A DNA stretch of 64,000 nt. Origin: CALDTK01 sp965215215. GTDB taxonomy: Bacteria; Bacteroidota; Bacteroidia; Chitinophagales; Saprospiraceae. Below, in pieces: positions 16,407-24,610 of this stretch (position 1 is its first letter; the number at the start of each line of letters is the position of its first letter). Position numbers and translations under genes: made by a program. The DNA lies in NCBI GenBank assembly GCA_965215215.1, contig OZ244043.1, positions 1,674,001 through 1,738,000 of the forward strand, in the 5' to 3' direction. Below the pieces are notes generated by a model. That model was not told the origin of the DNA and did no database searches. It saw nothing but the letters and a program-made list of their open reading frames with translations.

Positions 16407-17975
16407 CTAAGCCTCCGGCCCCGCCCCCCGCACGTCCTCCGCCACGGCACCCTCGTACGGGGCGAAGTTCTTCGCGAACAACCCGGCCAGCTTCACCGCC
16501 GCCGCCTCGTAATCCGCCTCGTTGCGCCAGTTGTCGCGGGGGTTGAGGATGGCGTTGGGTACGTCGGGGCACTTGGTTGGGACTTCCACGCCGAAGTACT
16601 CGTCGTTGCGGTAGGGCACCCCGTCGAGGGCGCCATCGAGGGCGGCCGACACCATCGCCCGGGTGTAGGCGAGCTCGATGCGAGCGCCGACGCCGTAGCC
16701 GCCGCCCGTCCAGCCGGTGTTGACGAGCCAGACGTTGATGGCGCGCCCGTCGGCTGCGGCCTCATCGAGCTTAGCGCCGAGCATTTCGGCGTACCTGCTC
16801 GGGTGCAGCGGCAGGAAGGGTGCCCCGAAGCAAGCCGAGAACGTGGCCTGCGGCTCGGTGATCCCCGCCTCGGTCCCGGCGATCTTGGCGGTGTAGCCGC
16901 TGATGAAGTGGTACATCGCCTGCTCGGCCGTGAGCCGACTGATGGGGGGGAGCACCCCGAAGGCGTCGCAGGTGAGGAAGAAGATGTTGCGCGGCACGTC
17001 GCCGCGCGAGTTGTACATGATGTTATCGATGTGCTGGATCGGGTAGCTGACGCGCGTGTTCTCGGTGATCGAGCTGTCGTCGTAGTCGGGCGTGTGCCCG
17101 TCGGCCTCGAGCCCGATGTTTTCCAGTAGGGCACCGAAGCGGATGGCGCGGTAGATCTGCGGCTCCTTGGCCTCGGAGAGGTCGATGACCTTGGCGTAGC
17201 AGCCGCCCTCGAGGTTGAAGACGTTCTCCTTGGACCACCCGTGCTCGTCGTCGCCGATGAGGCGGCGATCCGGATCGTTGGAGAGGGTGGTTTTACCGGT
17301 GCCGGACAGACCGAAGAACAGGGCGGTGTCGCCCTTGGTGCCGACGTTGGCCGAGCAGTGCATGCTGAGTACGTTGCGGCGGGTGGGCAGCACGAAGTTG
17401 AGCACCGAGAAGATGCCCTTCTTGATCTCCCCGGTGTAGGCGGTGCCGCCGATGATGACGGTCTGCTTCGTGAAGTTGATGATGGAGAAGTTCTCCTGCC
17501 GGGTTCCGTCTACGCTCGGGTCGGCGAGGCACCCGGGGAAGGCGTAGATGGTCCACTCGTCGACGGTGAGGTCTCTGATCTTGCCGCCGTCGGGGCGGAG
17601 GAACATGTTGTAGGCGAACATATTCTGCCAGGGCTCCTCGGTGAACACGTTGAGGTTGATGCGGTACTTGCGACTCGCGCAGGCGTAGGCGTCGCGTACG
17701 TAGACGGTGTCGAGGGTTTTCGCGTAAGCGAGCATCTTGGCCTCGAGCCCGTCGAAACCTTCGGCGGTGAAGGGGATATTGACGCCGCCCCAGTCGACGG
17801 TGTCGCGGGTGATGTCGTCTTCGACGATGTAGCGATCTTTCGGGGAGCGCCCGGTGAACTTGCCGGTGTTGATGACGAGGGCGCCGGTGTCGGAGAGGTG
17901 CCCTTGTTCGGTGTTGATCGAGGCCTCCACGAGGGCGGCGACGGTGAGGTTGGACTGGAGGTTGGGGTGTTGCAT
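16407..17975 (-). CDS. pckA: Phosphoenolpyruvate carboxykinase (ATP)
   Basis: 522 residues, normal length for the ATP-dependent enzyme that converts oxaloacetate and ATP to phosphoenolpyruvate, CO2 and ADP, the first step of gluconeogenesis. The kinase-1 P-loop is GLSGTGKTTLS (222-232), followed by the metal-binding block GDDEHGW (241-247). TGRSPKDRYIVE (41-52) and NVWLVNTGWTGGGYG are also conserved. A mini-hairpin repeat (17716-17729) encodes AYAKT at 83-87, in a variable surface region. The upstream region shared with the divergent DUF892 gene holds a perfect 33-bp palindrome that may regulate one or both genes. Confidence 0.96.
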   Translation of the reverse strand: MQHPNLQSNLTVAALVEASINTEQGHLSDTGALVINTGKFTGRSPKDRYIVEDDITRDTVDWGGVNIPFTAEGFDGLEAKMLAYAKTLDTVYVRDAYACASRKYRINLNVFTEEPWQNMFAYNMFLRPDGGKIRDLTVDEWTIYAFPGCLADPSVDGTRQENFSIINFTKQTVIIGGTAYTGEIKKGIFSVLNFVLPTRRNVLSMHCSANVGTKGDTALFFGLSGTGKTTLSNDPDRRLIGDDEHGWSKENVFNLEGGCYAKVIDLSEAKEPQIYRAIRFGALLENIGLEADGHTPDYDDSSITENTRVSYPIQHIDNIMYNSRGDVPRNIFFLTCDAFGVLPPISRLTAEQAMYHFISGYTAKIAGTEAGITEPQATFSACFGAPFLPLHPSRYAEMLGAKLDEAAADGRAINVWLVNTGWTGGGYGVGARIELAYTRAMVSAALDGALDGVPYRNDEYFGVEVPTKCPDVPNAILNPRDNWRNEADYEAAAVKLAGLFAKNFAPYEGAVAEDVRGAGPEA

Positions 17976-18056
17976 GTCGGTTTGCTTCGGTCGGGTGGGA
18001 GGGCTAAGGAACGGCTTTTGGCCGGCTGGAAAAGATCCGATTCGATCCTAAAGAGT

Positions 18057-18089
18057 GTGCAGATCTAACGGCTGCCGTTAGATCTGCAC
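18057..18089. promoter_or_regulatory. Perfect 16-1-16 palindrome between pckA and the DUF892 gene
   Basis: Two 16-nt arms (GTGCAGATCTAACGGC and its exact reverse complement) are separated by one T. The element lies 82 bp upstream of pckA and 131 bp upstream of the divergent gene. It therefore sits in front of two genes and not behind one, which favours an operator over a terminator. CTTTT follows on the right. Confidence 0.55.
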
Positions 18090-18219
18090 GCTTTTCTAGA
18101 GGCCGTGAGAATGGTGCATGAGCATGCGAAGGCCATAAGACACTCCCGCTGACCGGACGCACAACAAACAACCTGCGGCGTGCCGTCGATCCGTATGGCC
18201 TAACCCACAAGCCAACGGC

Positions 18220-18702
18220 ATGAACGATCAGAACCTCAAGCACTTAATTTCTAGCGCCCTTACCTCCTTAGACGGCGGACTCACCATCGCCCAACGCTCC
18301 ATCGACGAAGTCCGGAACGCGGCAACCCACTCCGGACTCAAGTCCGCCCTCCGGGAGGGCGAACAGCACACGCAGCAGTGGCAATCGCGCGTGAAGGCGG
18401 CCCTCAAGGAAGCCAACGTCAGCCCCGACAGCGAGCCCAGCAACCGCGTGATCGAAGCCTACGGCGAAGTAGCCAAGAAAATGCGCGATACCGCCGAGGG
18501 CGACGACGTCCGCGACCTCGGCATCATCGCCTCCGGCCAGCTCGCCCTCCACTACTGGATCTCGGCCTTCGGCACCTTCGGCGCCTACGCCAAGCAGGTT
18601 GGTATGAACGAAACCGCCCAGGCCATGCACAAGTGCGTGGAGGAGGCAACCCAGGCCGACGAAAAGCACACGCAGCTCGCGAGTCAGATTATGAGCGCCT
18701 AG
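18220..18702 (+). CDS. DUF892 (YciE/YciF-like) ferritin-like protein
   Basis: 160 residues, nearly all helical, matching the DUF892 family of four-helix ferritin-like proteins linked to stress responses in other bacteria. Typical blocks are HLISSALTSLDGGL, LREGEQHTQQWQ with a His, and DLGIIASGQLALHYWI followed by ADEKHTQLASQIM. Acidic and His residues in the helices (E-x2-H, E/H near the end) could bind a di-metal centre. It is transcribed away from pckA and followed by a strong hairpin. Confidence 0.75.
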   Translation: MNDQNLKHLISSALTSLDGGLTIAQRSIDEVRNAATHSGLKSALREGEQHTQQWQSRVKAALKEANVSPDSEPSNRVIEAYGEVAKKMRDTAEGDDVRDLGIIASGQLALHYWISAFGTFGAYAKQVGMNETAQAMHKCVEEATQADEKHTQLASQIMSA

Positions 18703-18744
18703 CCGGTGCCGGTCCGCTAATCGCCTTCCGAGTTTGTAGCCGAC

Positions 18745-18776
18745 GAGGCCCCGCCCGCGTACGCGGACGGGGCCTC
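18745..18776 (+). terminator. Strong hairpin after the DUF892 gene
   Basis: A 9-bp stem (GAGGCCCCG / CGGGGCCTC) encloses a second stem (CCGCG / CGCGG) around a TA loop. It starts 42 bp after the stop. No long T-run follows (TGCTGCTTTC), so it is either a T-poor terminator or an mRNA 3' stabiliser. Confidence 0.6.
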
Positions 18777-18807
18777 TGCTGCTTTCGCAAAACACGACCC
18801 GCGCTCC

Positions 18808-18918
18808 ATGAGCGGACCCACCATCGCCCTCGGCGGTGCCACCGGCGACCTCGGCGGACGCATCGCCGGAGTACTCGTCGCGCGTAGAGCCGTAGCGCGA
18901 CGGCGGGCCGTAGCCTAA
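18808..18918 (+). pseudogene. Truncated N-terminus of a NAD(P)-binding (NmrA/SDR-like) protein
   Basis: A 36-codon frame starting ATG encodes MSGPTIALGGATGDLGGRIAGVLVAR, the start strand and G-x-x-G-x-x-G loop of an NmrA/SDR Rossmann fold. It then runs into Arg/Ala-rich sequence and stops. Only the first beta-alpha unit remains and its end overlaps the convergent nth stop. It reads as the remnant of a deleted oxidoreductase gene. A mini-hairpin variant (18781-18793) lies just upstream. Confidence 0.5.
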
Positions 18919-19568
18919 GCCTCGCGCCGGCGACCGTACGCACACCACTCCCGCACGGGGCACACCCCACACTTGGGGCGCGTACTGACGCAAGTGTGTT
19001 TGCCGAAAGGCATGAGGAGTCGGTTCACGTCTACCCAAATTTCTTCGGGTACGACGGCCTCCAGCGCGCGTAGCGTGGCCTTCGGTTCCTTGGTATCGAC
19101 CAGGCCCCAGCGATTGACCACGCGGTGCACGTGCACATCCACGGAGATGGCGGGCACGCCGAGGGCGACGCCCAGGGCTAGGTTGGCGCACTTCGGTCCG
19201 ACGCCCTTGAAGGCCGTCAGCTTCACGAAATCGGCGGGCGTTTCCCCGCCGTACTCCTCTGCGATCTGCCGGCTCAAGCCCAGGATCGTGTCCGCTTTCT
19301 GTCCGGGGTAGGTGCACTTGGCGATCAGCTCGACGAGCTCCTCATGGTCCAGTGCGAGCATCTGGGCGGGCGTCTTCGCTCTGGCGAACAGCGCCACACT
19401 CGCCGGGTAGCTCGTTTCGTCGTAGGTCCGAATCGAGAGTACGCAGCTCACCAGCTGTTCGTAAAGGCTACCGTAGCCCGCGGTCGCCAACCCGAACATC
19501 GCCGCCGGAGGAAAGCGGGCATTTTGTGCTTCGATCCGTTCGAACATCTCCGCCAGAGGCCACTCCAT
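18915..19568 (-). CDS. nth: Endonuclease III
   Basis: 217-residue base-excision DNA glycosylase/AP lyase that removes oxidised pyrimidines. The HhH motif LTAFKGVGPKCANLALG carries the catalytic Lys. The GPD region ISVDVHVHRVVNRWGL carries the catalytic Asp. The C-terminal [4Fe-4S] cluster motif C-x6-C-x2-C-x5-C is complete (CVSTRPKCGVCPVREWC). The length is standard. Confidence 0.93.
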   Translation of the reverse strand: MEWPLAEMFERIEAQNARFPPAAMFGLATAGYGSLYEQLVSCVLSIRTYDETSYPASVALFARAKTPAQMLALDHEELVELIAKCTYPGQKADTILGLSRQIAEEYGGETPADFVKLTAFKGVGPKCANLALGVALGVPAISVDVHVHRVVNRWGLVDTKEPKATLRALEAVVPEEIWVDVNRLLMPFGKHTCVSTRPKCGVCPVREWCAYGRRREA

Positions 19569-19685
19569 GGCGGCAAGCTAGGGCATCAACAAGGTAATCC
19601 CGGCTTCTCGGAAGGGCGCTTCGAACCATATGGACACAGACCATATGGACATAGATACGGGTAATCGAATCCGAGCGGCGGCAAA

Positions 19686-20903
19686 ATGGAGCCGTCGCAA
19701 GAGCGGGATATCTTCCGGCCATCTGGGCACGTCCCGCCACTTCGCCCCCCAAAGCTCCCCACCGTGCGGATCGGTTTCGACGCCAAGCGCCTGTACTGCA
19801 ACCGTACCGGACTCGGCAACTACAGCCGGACGCTCGCCGGCGACCTCGCGCGCTACCACCCGGAAGGCGACTACCACCTCTACACACCGCGCTTACCGCA
19901 GGACTCGCCCGGCGCGGCCTTCGCCGGGGACACGCGGTTCGAGACGCACGTCTCCACCGCGGCGATCAAAGCCTACTGGCGCTCGTACGGGGTCGTGTCG
20001 GATCTCCGCGCCGACGGTGTTGACGTTTACCACGGTCTCAGTCACGAGTTGCCGTTCAGTATCGGGAGCGCGCCCGTCCGGAGCGTCGTCACCGTTCACG
20101 ACCTCATTTTTCGCAAGTACCCGGATACTTTCTCCTGGTTCGATCGGCAAGTCTTCGACCGCAAGTTGCGCTACGCCTGTGTGCACGCGGACCTGGTGGT
20201 CGCGATCAGCGAGAGTACCCGGCGCGACCTCATCGAGGCGTACGGAGTTGACGAGAGACGCGTGAGGGTAGTGTACCAAAGTTGCGGGCGACTTTGGTAC
20301 GGAGATATCGAGGGCAGAAGTAACGATTCAGCGGTAATAGCCGCACTCCCGCAAGACCTCCCGCGCGAGTTCCTACTGAGCGTCGGTAGCGTCGAAACCC
20401 GTAAAAACCTCAAGCTCCTCGTCGAGGCGTACCGCGTTTTGCGCCCGAACGAGCGGCTCCCCGTCGTCGTCGTCGGTCGGCACACGCGCTACCAGGATGA
20501 GGTGGAGGCACTAGCGCAAGCCTGCGGGGTGGCCGACCTATTCACGTTCCTACCCAATCTGCGCGACGACCGCGCCCTCAAGCACCTGTACCAGCGCGCC
20601 GCCGCCCTGATTTACCCCTCTCTGTACGAGGGCTTCGGGTTGCCCGTCGCCGAGGCGCTGCTGTGCGGTACCCCGGTAATCACCTCCGATGTTTCCTCCC
20701 TGCCGGAGGCGGGCGGACCGGGCTCGCTCTACGTCGACCCAACCGATCCGGAAGCCCTCGCCGACGCCGTTCGGCAAGTGCTCGGTAACGAAGCGCTCCG
20801 CGAACAGATGGTGATGACGGGTCGCGCTTACGCGCTCGAGCGTTTCGATCCGGAACGGCTTACGGGGCAAGTACATGGAATATACCACGAGGTGGTAGGC
20901 TAA
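19686..20903 (+). CDS. Glycosyltransferase family 4 (GT-B fold)
   Basis: 405 residues. The N-terminal domain begins IGFDAKRLYCNRTGLGNYSRTL, the usual opening of GT4 enzymes. The C-terminal domain has LLSVGSVETRKNLKLLVEAY and the donor-site E-x7-E motif in YEGFGLPVAEALLCGTPVITSD. It transfers a sugar from a nucleotide donor to an unknown acceptor, probably for surface polysaccharide or glycolipid. The ATG at 19686 adds a 25-residue tail that is Pro-rich; a GTG at 19764, directly before RIGFDAK, may be the true start. Confidence 0.87.
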   Translation: MEPSQERDIFRPSGHVPPLRPPKLPTVRIGFDAKRLYCNRTGLGNYSRTLAGDLARYHPEGDYHLYTPRLPQDSPGAAFAGDTRFETHVSTAAIKAYWRSYGVVSDLRADGVDVYHGLSHELPFSIGSAPVRSVVTVHDLIFRKYPDTFSWFDRQVFDRKLRYACVHADLVVAISESTRRDLIEAYGVDERRVRVVYQSCGRLWYGDIEGRSNDSAVIAALPQDLPREFLLSVGSVETRKNLKLLVEAYRVLRPNERLPVVVVGRHTRYQDEVEALAQACGVADLFTFLPNLRDDRALKHLYQRAAALIYPSLYEGFGLPVAEALLCGTPVITSDVSSLPEAGGPGSLYVDPTDPEALADAVRQVLGNEALREQMVMTGRAYALERFDPERLTGQVHGIYHEVVG

Positions 20904-20936
20904 GGAAACCGTCGAGTGTTCGCGACTGCGATAACA

Positions 20937-21278
20937 TCAGAGCGATAGATACTCCTTTACTCTAGCTTTTTCATAAAAAACTACGGCCACCCGCCGAATA
21001 TGATCAAGTAGCTCTAGATTATTCAAGTATTTAGGAGCTACTACATCAACAAAGTAAGGTATTGGCGCCTCTTCATTAAGCTTAGCGCTCAGGTTTAGAG
21101 CAGTATCCGACGCCAGGTGTTCGCCGTAAATAGCCAAGTCTATATCGCTACCCTTTCTGTGCGTCCCCTTGGCACGGCTTCCGAATAGCACGACCCGTTC
21201 CACCGTATTAAATTCTGCAAGTACCTCTCTGATAGCCCGAGCACTTCGTTCGCTAATACCTCCGTCATTATTGCCCAT
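20937..21278 (-). CDS. MNT-type nucleotidyltransferase, probable antitoxin
   Basis: 113 residues with the minimal nucleotidyltransferase signature G-S-x10-D-x-D: Gly33-Ser34 and Asp45/Asp47 in VLFGSRAKGTHRKGSDIDLAIYG. In HEPN/MNT (type VII) modules this enzyme inactivates the HEPN toxin by adding AMP groups. It starts directly after the stop of the HEPN gene, so the two are translated from one mRNA. The region is AT-richer than its neighbours, as expected for a mobile module. Confidence 0.85.
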   Translation of the reverse strand: MGNNDGGISERSARAIREVLAEFNTVERVVLFGSRAKGTHRKGSDIDLAIYGEHLASDTALNLSAKLNEEAPIPYFVDVVAPKYLNNLELLDHIRRVAVVFYEKARVKEYLSL

Positions 21279-21686
21279 TCATCCTTTTTCAAGAAACAGC
21301 TCGTACATTTTCCTTAGCTGCTCGAAATACTGCGTTCGAATTAACTCGTAAGCAGTTCGCGCCGTGGCCTCGTCGTACGCATGCGACATTAGATTTCGCT
21401 TCCGCATCATATCGATCCAAATATCTCCATCGTCCACGAGGTCGTATTGGAAACCCTGTTTAATAACGTCCCTGGGGAACTTTACGTCCACTTGCTGATC
21501 CCCGAGGTAGTCTTTGATCGTTTTCCAGGCCAGTTCGAAGGTATACTCGAACCCCTGAATGACGCCCTGGATTTCCAACTCACTCAACGAGCGATTTTGC
21601 GAAAGCTCAACTGCATCACTCAATCGCCGGAAGGCTTTGGTATAGTTAGAAAAGCGTTGTCTCCAGCGCACGTCGGGGTCACTCAT
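21279..21686 (-). CDS. HEPN domain protein (HI0074 family), probable toxin
   Basis: 135 residues from the ATG at 21686 (an earlier ATG at 21704 adds six residues). All-helical protein of the nucleotidyltransferase substrate-binding/HI0074 HEPN family: ELEIQGVIQGFEYTFELAWKTIKDYL is characteristic. The RNase motif R-x4-H is RNLMSH, intact at Arg103/His108 in the longer numbering. HEPN toxins of this type cleave RNA until modified by the partner MNT enzyme encoded next door. Homologous pairs occur widely in bacteria and archaea. Confidence 0.83.
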   Translation of the reverse strand: MSDPDVRWRQRFSNYTKAFRRLSDAVELSQNRSLSELEIQGVIQGFEYTFELAWKTIKDYLGDQQVDVKFPRDVIKQGFQYDLVDDGDIWIDMMRKRNLMSHAYDEATARTAYELIRTQYFEQLRKMYELFLEKG

Positions 21687-21708
21687 GATTGTATAGATAA
21701 GCAAGTCC

Positions 21709-24285
21709 TCAAAAGCTCCAATCCCGCCGCCAAGTATCGATCACATCGATCCCAACCTTAAGCGTCCGCTCCGCCTCGAAGGCGCTCGAATTCGCCACCA
21801 CCCCGTACACCCCGAGCCGCAGGCGCCGTCGCACCCCCAGCTTAAAGACCCGCTCCACGCCCGCCAGCAACTCCTCGTGCCGGTAGCCGCCCCCCTCGCT
21901 CAGGTACATGAAGCCGCCGCCCACCACGAACTCGATCCCCGTCAGGCGCAGCAGCGGTAGGTTATTTAGGAAGGCCCCGTTGAAGTGGTGCAGCGCGTGT
22001 ACCTCGAAAAAAGGCTCCGTCGTGGTGAGCAACGTATCGATAATCTGGAAGCTCGCCAGCGGCGCCGAAAACAGCAGTGGGTTGCTCCGCGGAAAGCGCT
22101 TCGTATCGATGAAAGGTAGCTCCCGCGCGCTCGTAAACTGCCCCGCCTTCGCCACGTAGCGGAGGTTGCCGAGCGGACCCAGCAGCAGGTTTTGCGTCAG
22201 CGAACCCTCCACGTAGCCGAAGTCGACGTCCGAGCCGAAGGCCCCCGGGACCCCGCGTTTGTACCGCAGGCCCACCGTCGGCCAGGCGCTCCCCAGCAGC
22301 ACCTTGCGCGTCGGCTCCGTGAGGTACTTCTGGAAGGGGGTAAAGCGCAGGCCGAGCTCCGCGGTCAGCGTCTCGTAGGGTTGAAAGGCCGGAGTCTCCT
22401 CCGCATCCTCGATCAATCCACCCAGGATATTTATCGAGTCGTCGAGCGGCAGCCTTTCGGCAAAACTCGCCGTAGCATCCACGAAGAGTCCGTTCAGCAC
22501 TTCGTAGCTGTGGCCGATCGCCCCCCGGTTCACGAGGAAGTAGTTCGAACGCTGCAGCTGGTTGAGGATCGCGTCGTTCGGGTTAATCGCTTCGTAGGTG
22601 CGCTCAACGTCCAGGCTAACCGTGCCGAGGTGCATTGGGTCGTAGCGCCAGGAGGTGGAGGAGCCGCCCTGCACCTGCTCGTCCGTCAGCCCGTAATTGG
22701 CGTTCAGCGAGGCGTAGAGCCGCCGCCCGTTGGGGTAGGTCCGGGCGTAGTGGACGTAAGGTCCGAAGCGAAATCCGCCCGCGAAATCGAAGTTGATCCA
22801 CGAGGGCAGGCTCCCGAAAAAGACCTCCTCCTCGCGCCGCCAATCGCGGAAGCCTACACCGTCCCACACGACCTCGAGCGGCTTCACCTTATTGAAGGCC
22901 GTTTGCACGCTATCCCGGTAGGCGGGCGTACTGCGGCGCGCCGTAATGCTGTCGCGCAGGCGCGTTACCGTCGCCTCGTCTTCTTCCAACTCCTCGGTGC
23001 GGGCCTCCCGCCAGTACGTCGAATCGCGCTCGTAGGCCTCGGCCTCCGTCACCGCCAACTCCCCGCGAAAGAAGTTTTGCGGAAACGCGACCCCCAAGGC
23101 GTAGTCGCTGTAGCGCAGCGTGGTCCGTCCCTCGAACCGCTTTTTCTTCCCTTGATCCGTGGCGTAGGTAAAGACCTGCCGCGTCGGCAACCAGGTCGAG
23201 TCGCCCACCAGTCCGTAGGTCTGCTCGAAGCGCAGCTCGTCCAGAAATTTCAGGGCGCCTTCCGGCAAAACCACGTCCAGCCGGTTGATCGTCCAGCTGC
23301 CGTCGTTGATCCAAATCTTGCCTTCCACCGAGGCATCGCCCGAGCGGCGCGAGGTGATCTCGATCTCGTGCACGAGCTCAGAAGAGCTGCCCGGTGTCGT
23401 CTCCGCCCGCGAAGCCAGTAGCTTGAATTTGTAGCTCAGCACCGCCGTCGGCGCCAGCGGCGAGAGCAGCTTCAGGTCGAGCAGCGAGCCAAAGTCCACC
23501 CGCGAGCGGTAAAAATCGAAATCCCCGTCCCCGAACAGCGGCACGAACAACCCTTCCCGCTCGCCCGAGACCCGGAAGCCGTGGCGCTCCTCCTTGTAGT
23601 TGCCCGGCGAGGCGTAGTTGAGCGTGAGGCGCGTCTCGACCAGATTTAGCGCGTTCAGGAGCGCCTGCGTGGCGGAGTCGGGCTCCGGTGCCTCGGCCAG
23701 CTCGTCCGGGATCCCGTCCTCGTCGCCGGCAGTCGACACCGTCGCGGCCGGTTTTGCCTGAGCATCCTTCCCCTTCGCGGCGCGGCGCTCGCGTTTGCGC
23801 CTCTGGCGCTCGGTCTCGAAGGCTTCGACGTCCTCGCGGGCCTTGAGGTAGACCTCCACGCGGTAGCTCCCGATGTCGCTCAAGCGCTCCCGCCGCCGCG
23901 CGGAGGCCTTCGCGATGATCGCGTAGGCGGGGTCGCGCTTCGAGGCGCTCACCACTACCTCGTTGAGTTCCGCCACCGAAGTCGACAGGGCGAAGTCGTT
24001 GCGCACGGCCGCGTCCCCGATCACGAGCGTGTCGTCGGAGGTCTCGTACCCGAGCGCGCTCACGGCCACGCGGTACTCCCCGGCGCTCGGGAGGCGGAAG
24101 TAGTAGGCGCCGTCGTCGCCGGTCGAGGTGCCGGTCTGTAGGTCGGGGAAGTAGAGGTTGGCGTAGGCGAGCGGCTCGCCGTCTTCCCCGCGCACGGTGC
24201 CTTCGAGGGCGGCTTGCGCCAAAACGGGGGTCGCCGAAGCCGCGAGCGCGAGAAGGCAGAGTACGAGAAATCGGAAGGTCGGCAC
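21709..24285 (-). CDS. DUF5686 / carboxypeptidase-regulatory-like outer-membrane protein
   Basis: 858 residues. A signal peptide (FLVLCLLALAASATPVLAQ) leads into a CarboxypepD_reg-like beta-sandwich (ALEGTVRGEDGEPLAYANLYF ... GEYRVAVSALGYE), then a long DUF5686 region predicted to form an outer-membrane barrel, ending in barrel strands and WRRDWSF. Bacteroidota carry several such proteins of unknown role in the outer membrane. A mini-hairpin repeat (24212-24225) encodes VLAQA at the signal-peptide cleavage site. Three further variants lie at 22452-22466, 23074-23088 and 23257-23271. Confidence 0.8.
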   Translation of the reverse strand: MPTFRFLVLCLLALAASATPVLAQAALEGTVRGEDGEPLAYANLYFPDLQTGTSTGDDGAYYFRLPSAGEYRVAVSALGYETSDDTLVIGDAAVRNDFALSTSVAELNEVVVSASKRDPAYAIIAKASARRRERLSDIGSYRVEVYLKAREDVEAFETERQRRKRERRAAKGKDAQAKPAATVSTAGDEDGIPDELAEAPEPDSATQALLNALNLVETRLTLNYASPGNYKEERHGFRVSGEREGLFVPLFGDGDFDFYRSRVDFGSLLDLKLLSPLAPTAVLSYKFKLLASRAETTPGSSSELVHEIEITSRRSGDASVEGKIWINDGSWTINRLDVVLPEGALKFLDELRFEQTYGLVGDSTWLPTRQVFTYATDQGKKKRFEGRTTLRYSDYALGVAFPQNFFRGELAVTEAEAYERDSTYWREARTEELEEDEATVTRLRDSITARRSTPAYRDSVQTAFNKVKPLEVVWDGVGFRDWRREEEVFFGSLPSWINFDFAGGFRFGPYVHYARTYPNGRRLYASLNANYGLTDEQVQGGSSTSWRYDPMHLGTVSLDVERTYEAINPNDAILNQLQRSNYFLVNRGAIGHSYEVLNGLFVDATASFAERLPLDDSINILGGLIEDAEETPAFQPYETLTAELGLRFTPFQKYLTEPTRKVLLGSAWPTVGLRYKRGVPGAFGSDVDFGYVEGSLTQNLLLGPLGNLRYVAKAGQFTSARELPFIDTKRFPRSNPLLFSAPLASFQIIDTLLTTTEPFFEVHALHHFNGAFLNNLPLLRLTGIEFVVGGGFMYLSEGGGYRHEELLAGVERVFKLGVRRRLRLGVYGVVANSSAFEAERTLKVGIDVIDTWRRDWSF

Positions 24286-24475
24286 TCCAAACGTTGCGAT
24301 AGGGGACTAACGTGGCACGGTTGCGGGGCGTTGCCTGCGCTTCGGCGGGACCTACGGATCTGGGGGCCTACCGCGTGGGGAAAGTTAACATAGACTTTTC
24401 GGGGGCGTCCCTAACTTACGACAACGACGGCGCCACCCCGGCAACCGTCGACAACCGCCAAAACAGTCCCCCCAG

Positions 24476-24583
24476 ATGTTACTCCCCCGCTTCTACCGCC
24501 GCGCCGCGGCCCTCTACCTCCCCCTCCTCCTCGCCGCCGTCTGCGGTACCCTGCTCGCGCAGGGTAGTGCTTCCTGCGCGTAG
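24476..24583 (+). other. Signal-peptide exon-like segment ending in an in-frame TAG
   Basis: An ATG at 24476 opens a 35-codon frame with a basic start, a hydrophobic core (LYLPLLLAAVCGTLLAQG) and then TAG at 24581-24583. The frame continues without another stop into the downstream secreted protein. This segment is therefore the missing signal peptide of that protein, cut off by one amber codon. Confidence 0.7.
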
Positions 24584-24610
24584 GTCCGGCAGCAGGCCGG
24601 CGCCACCGAG

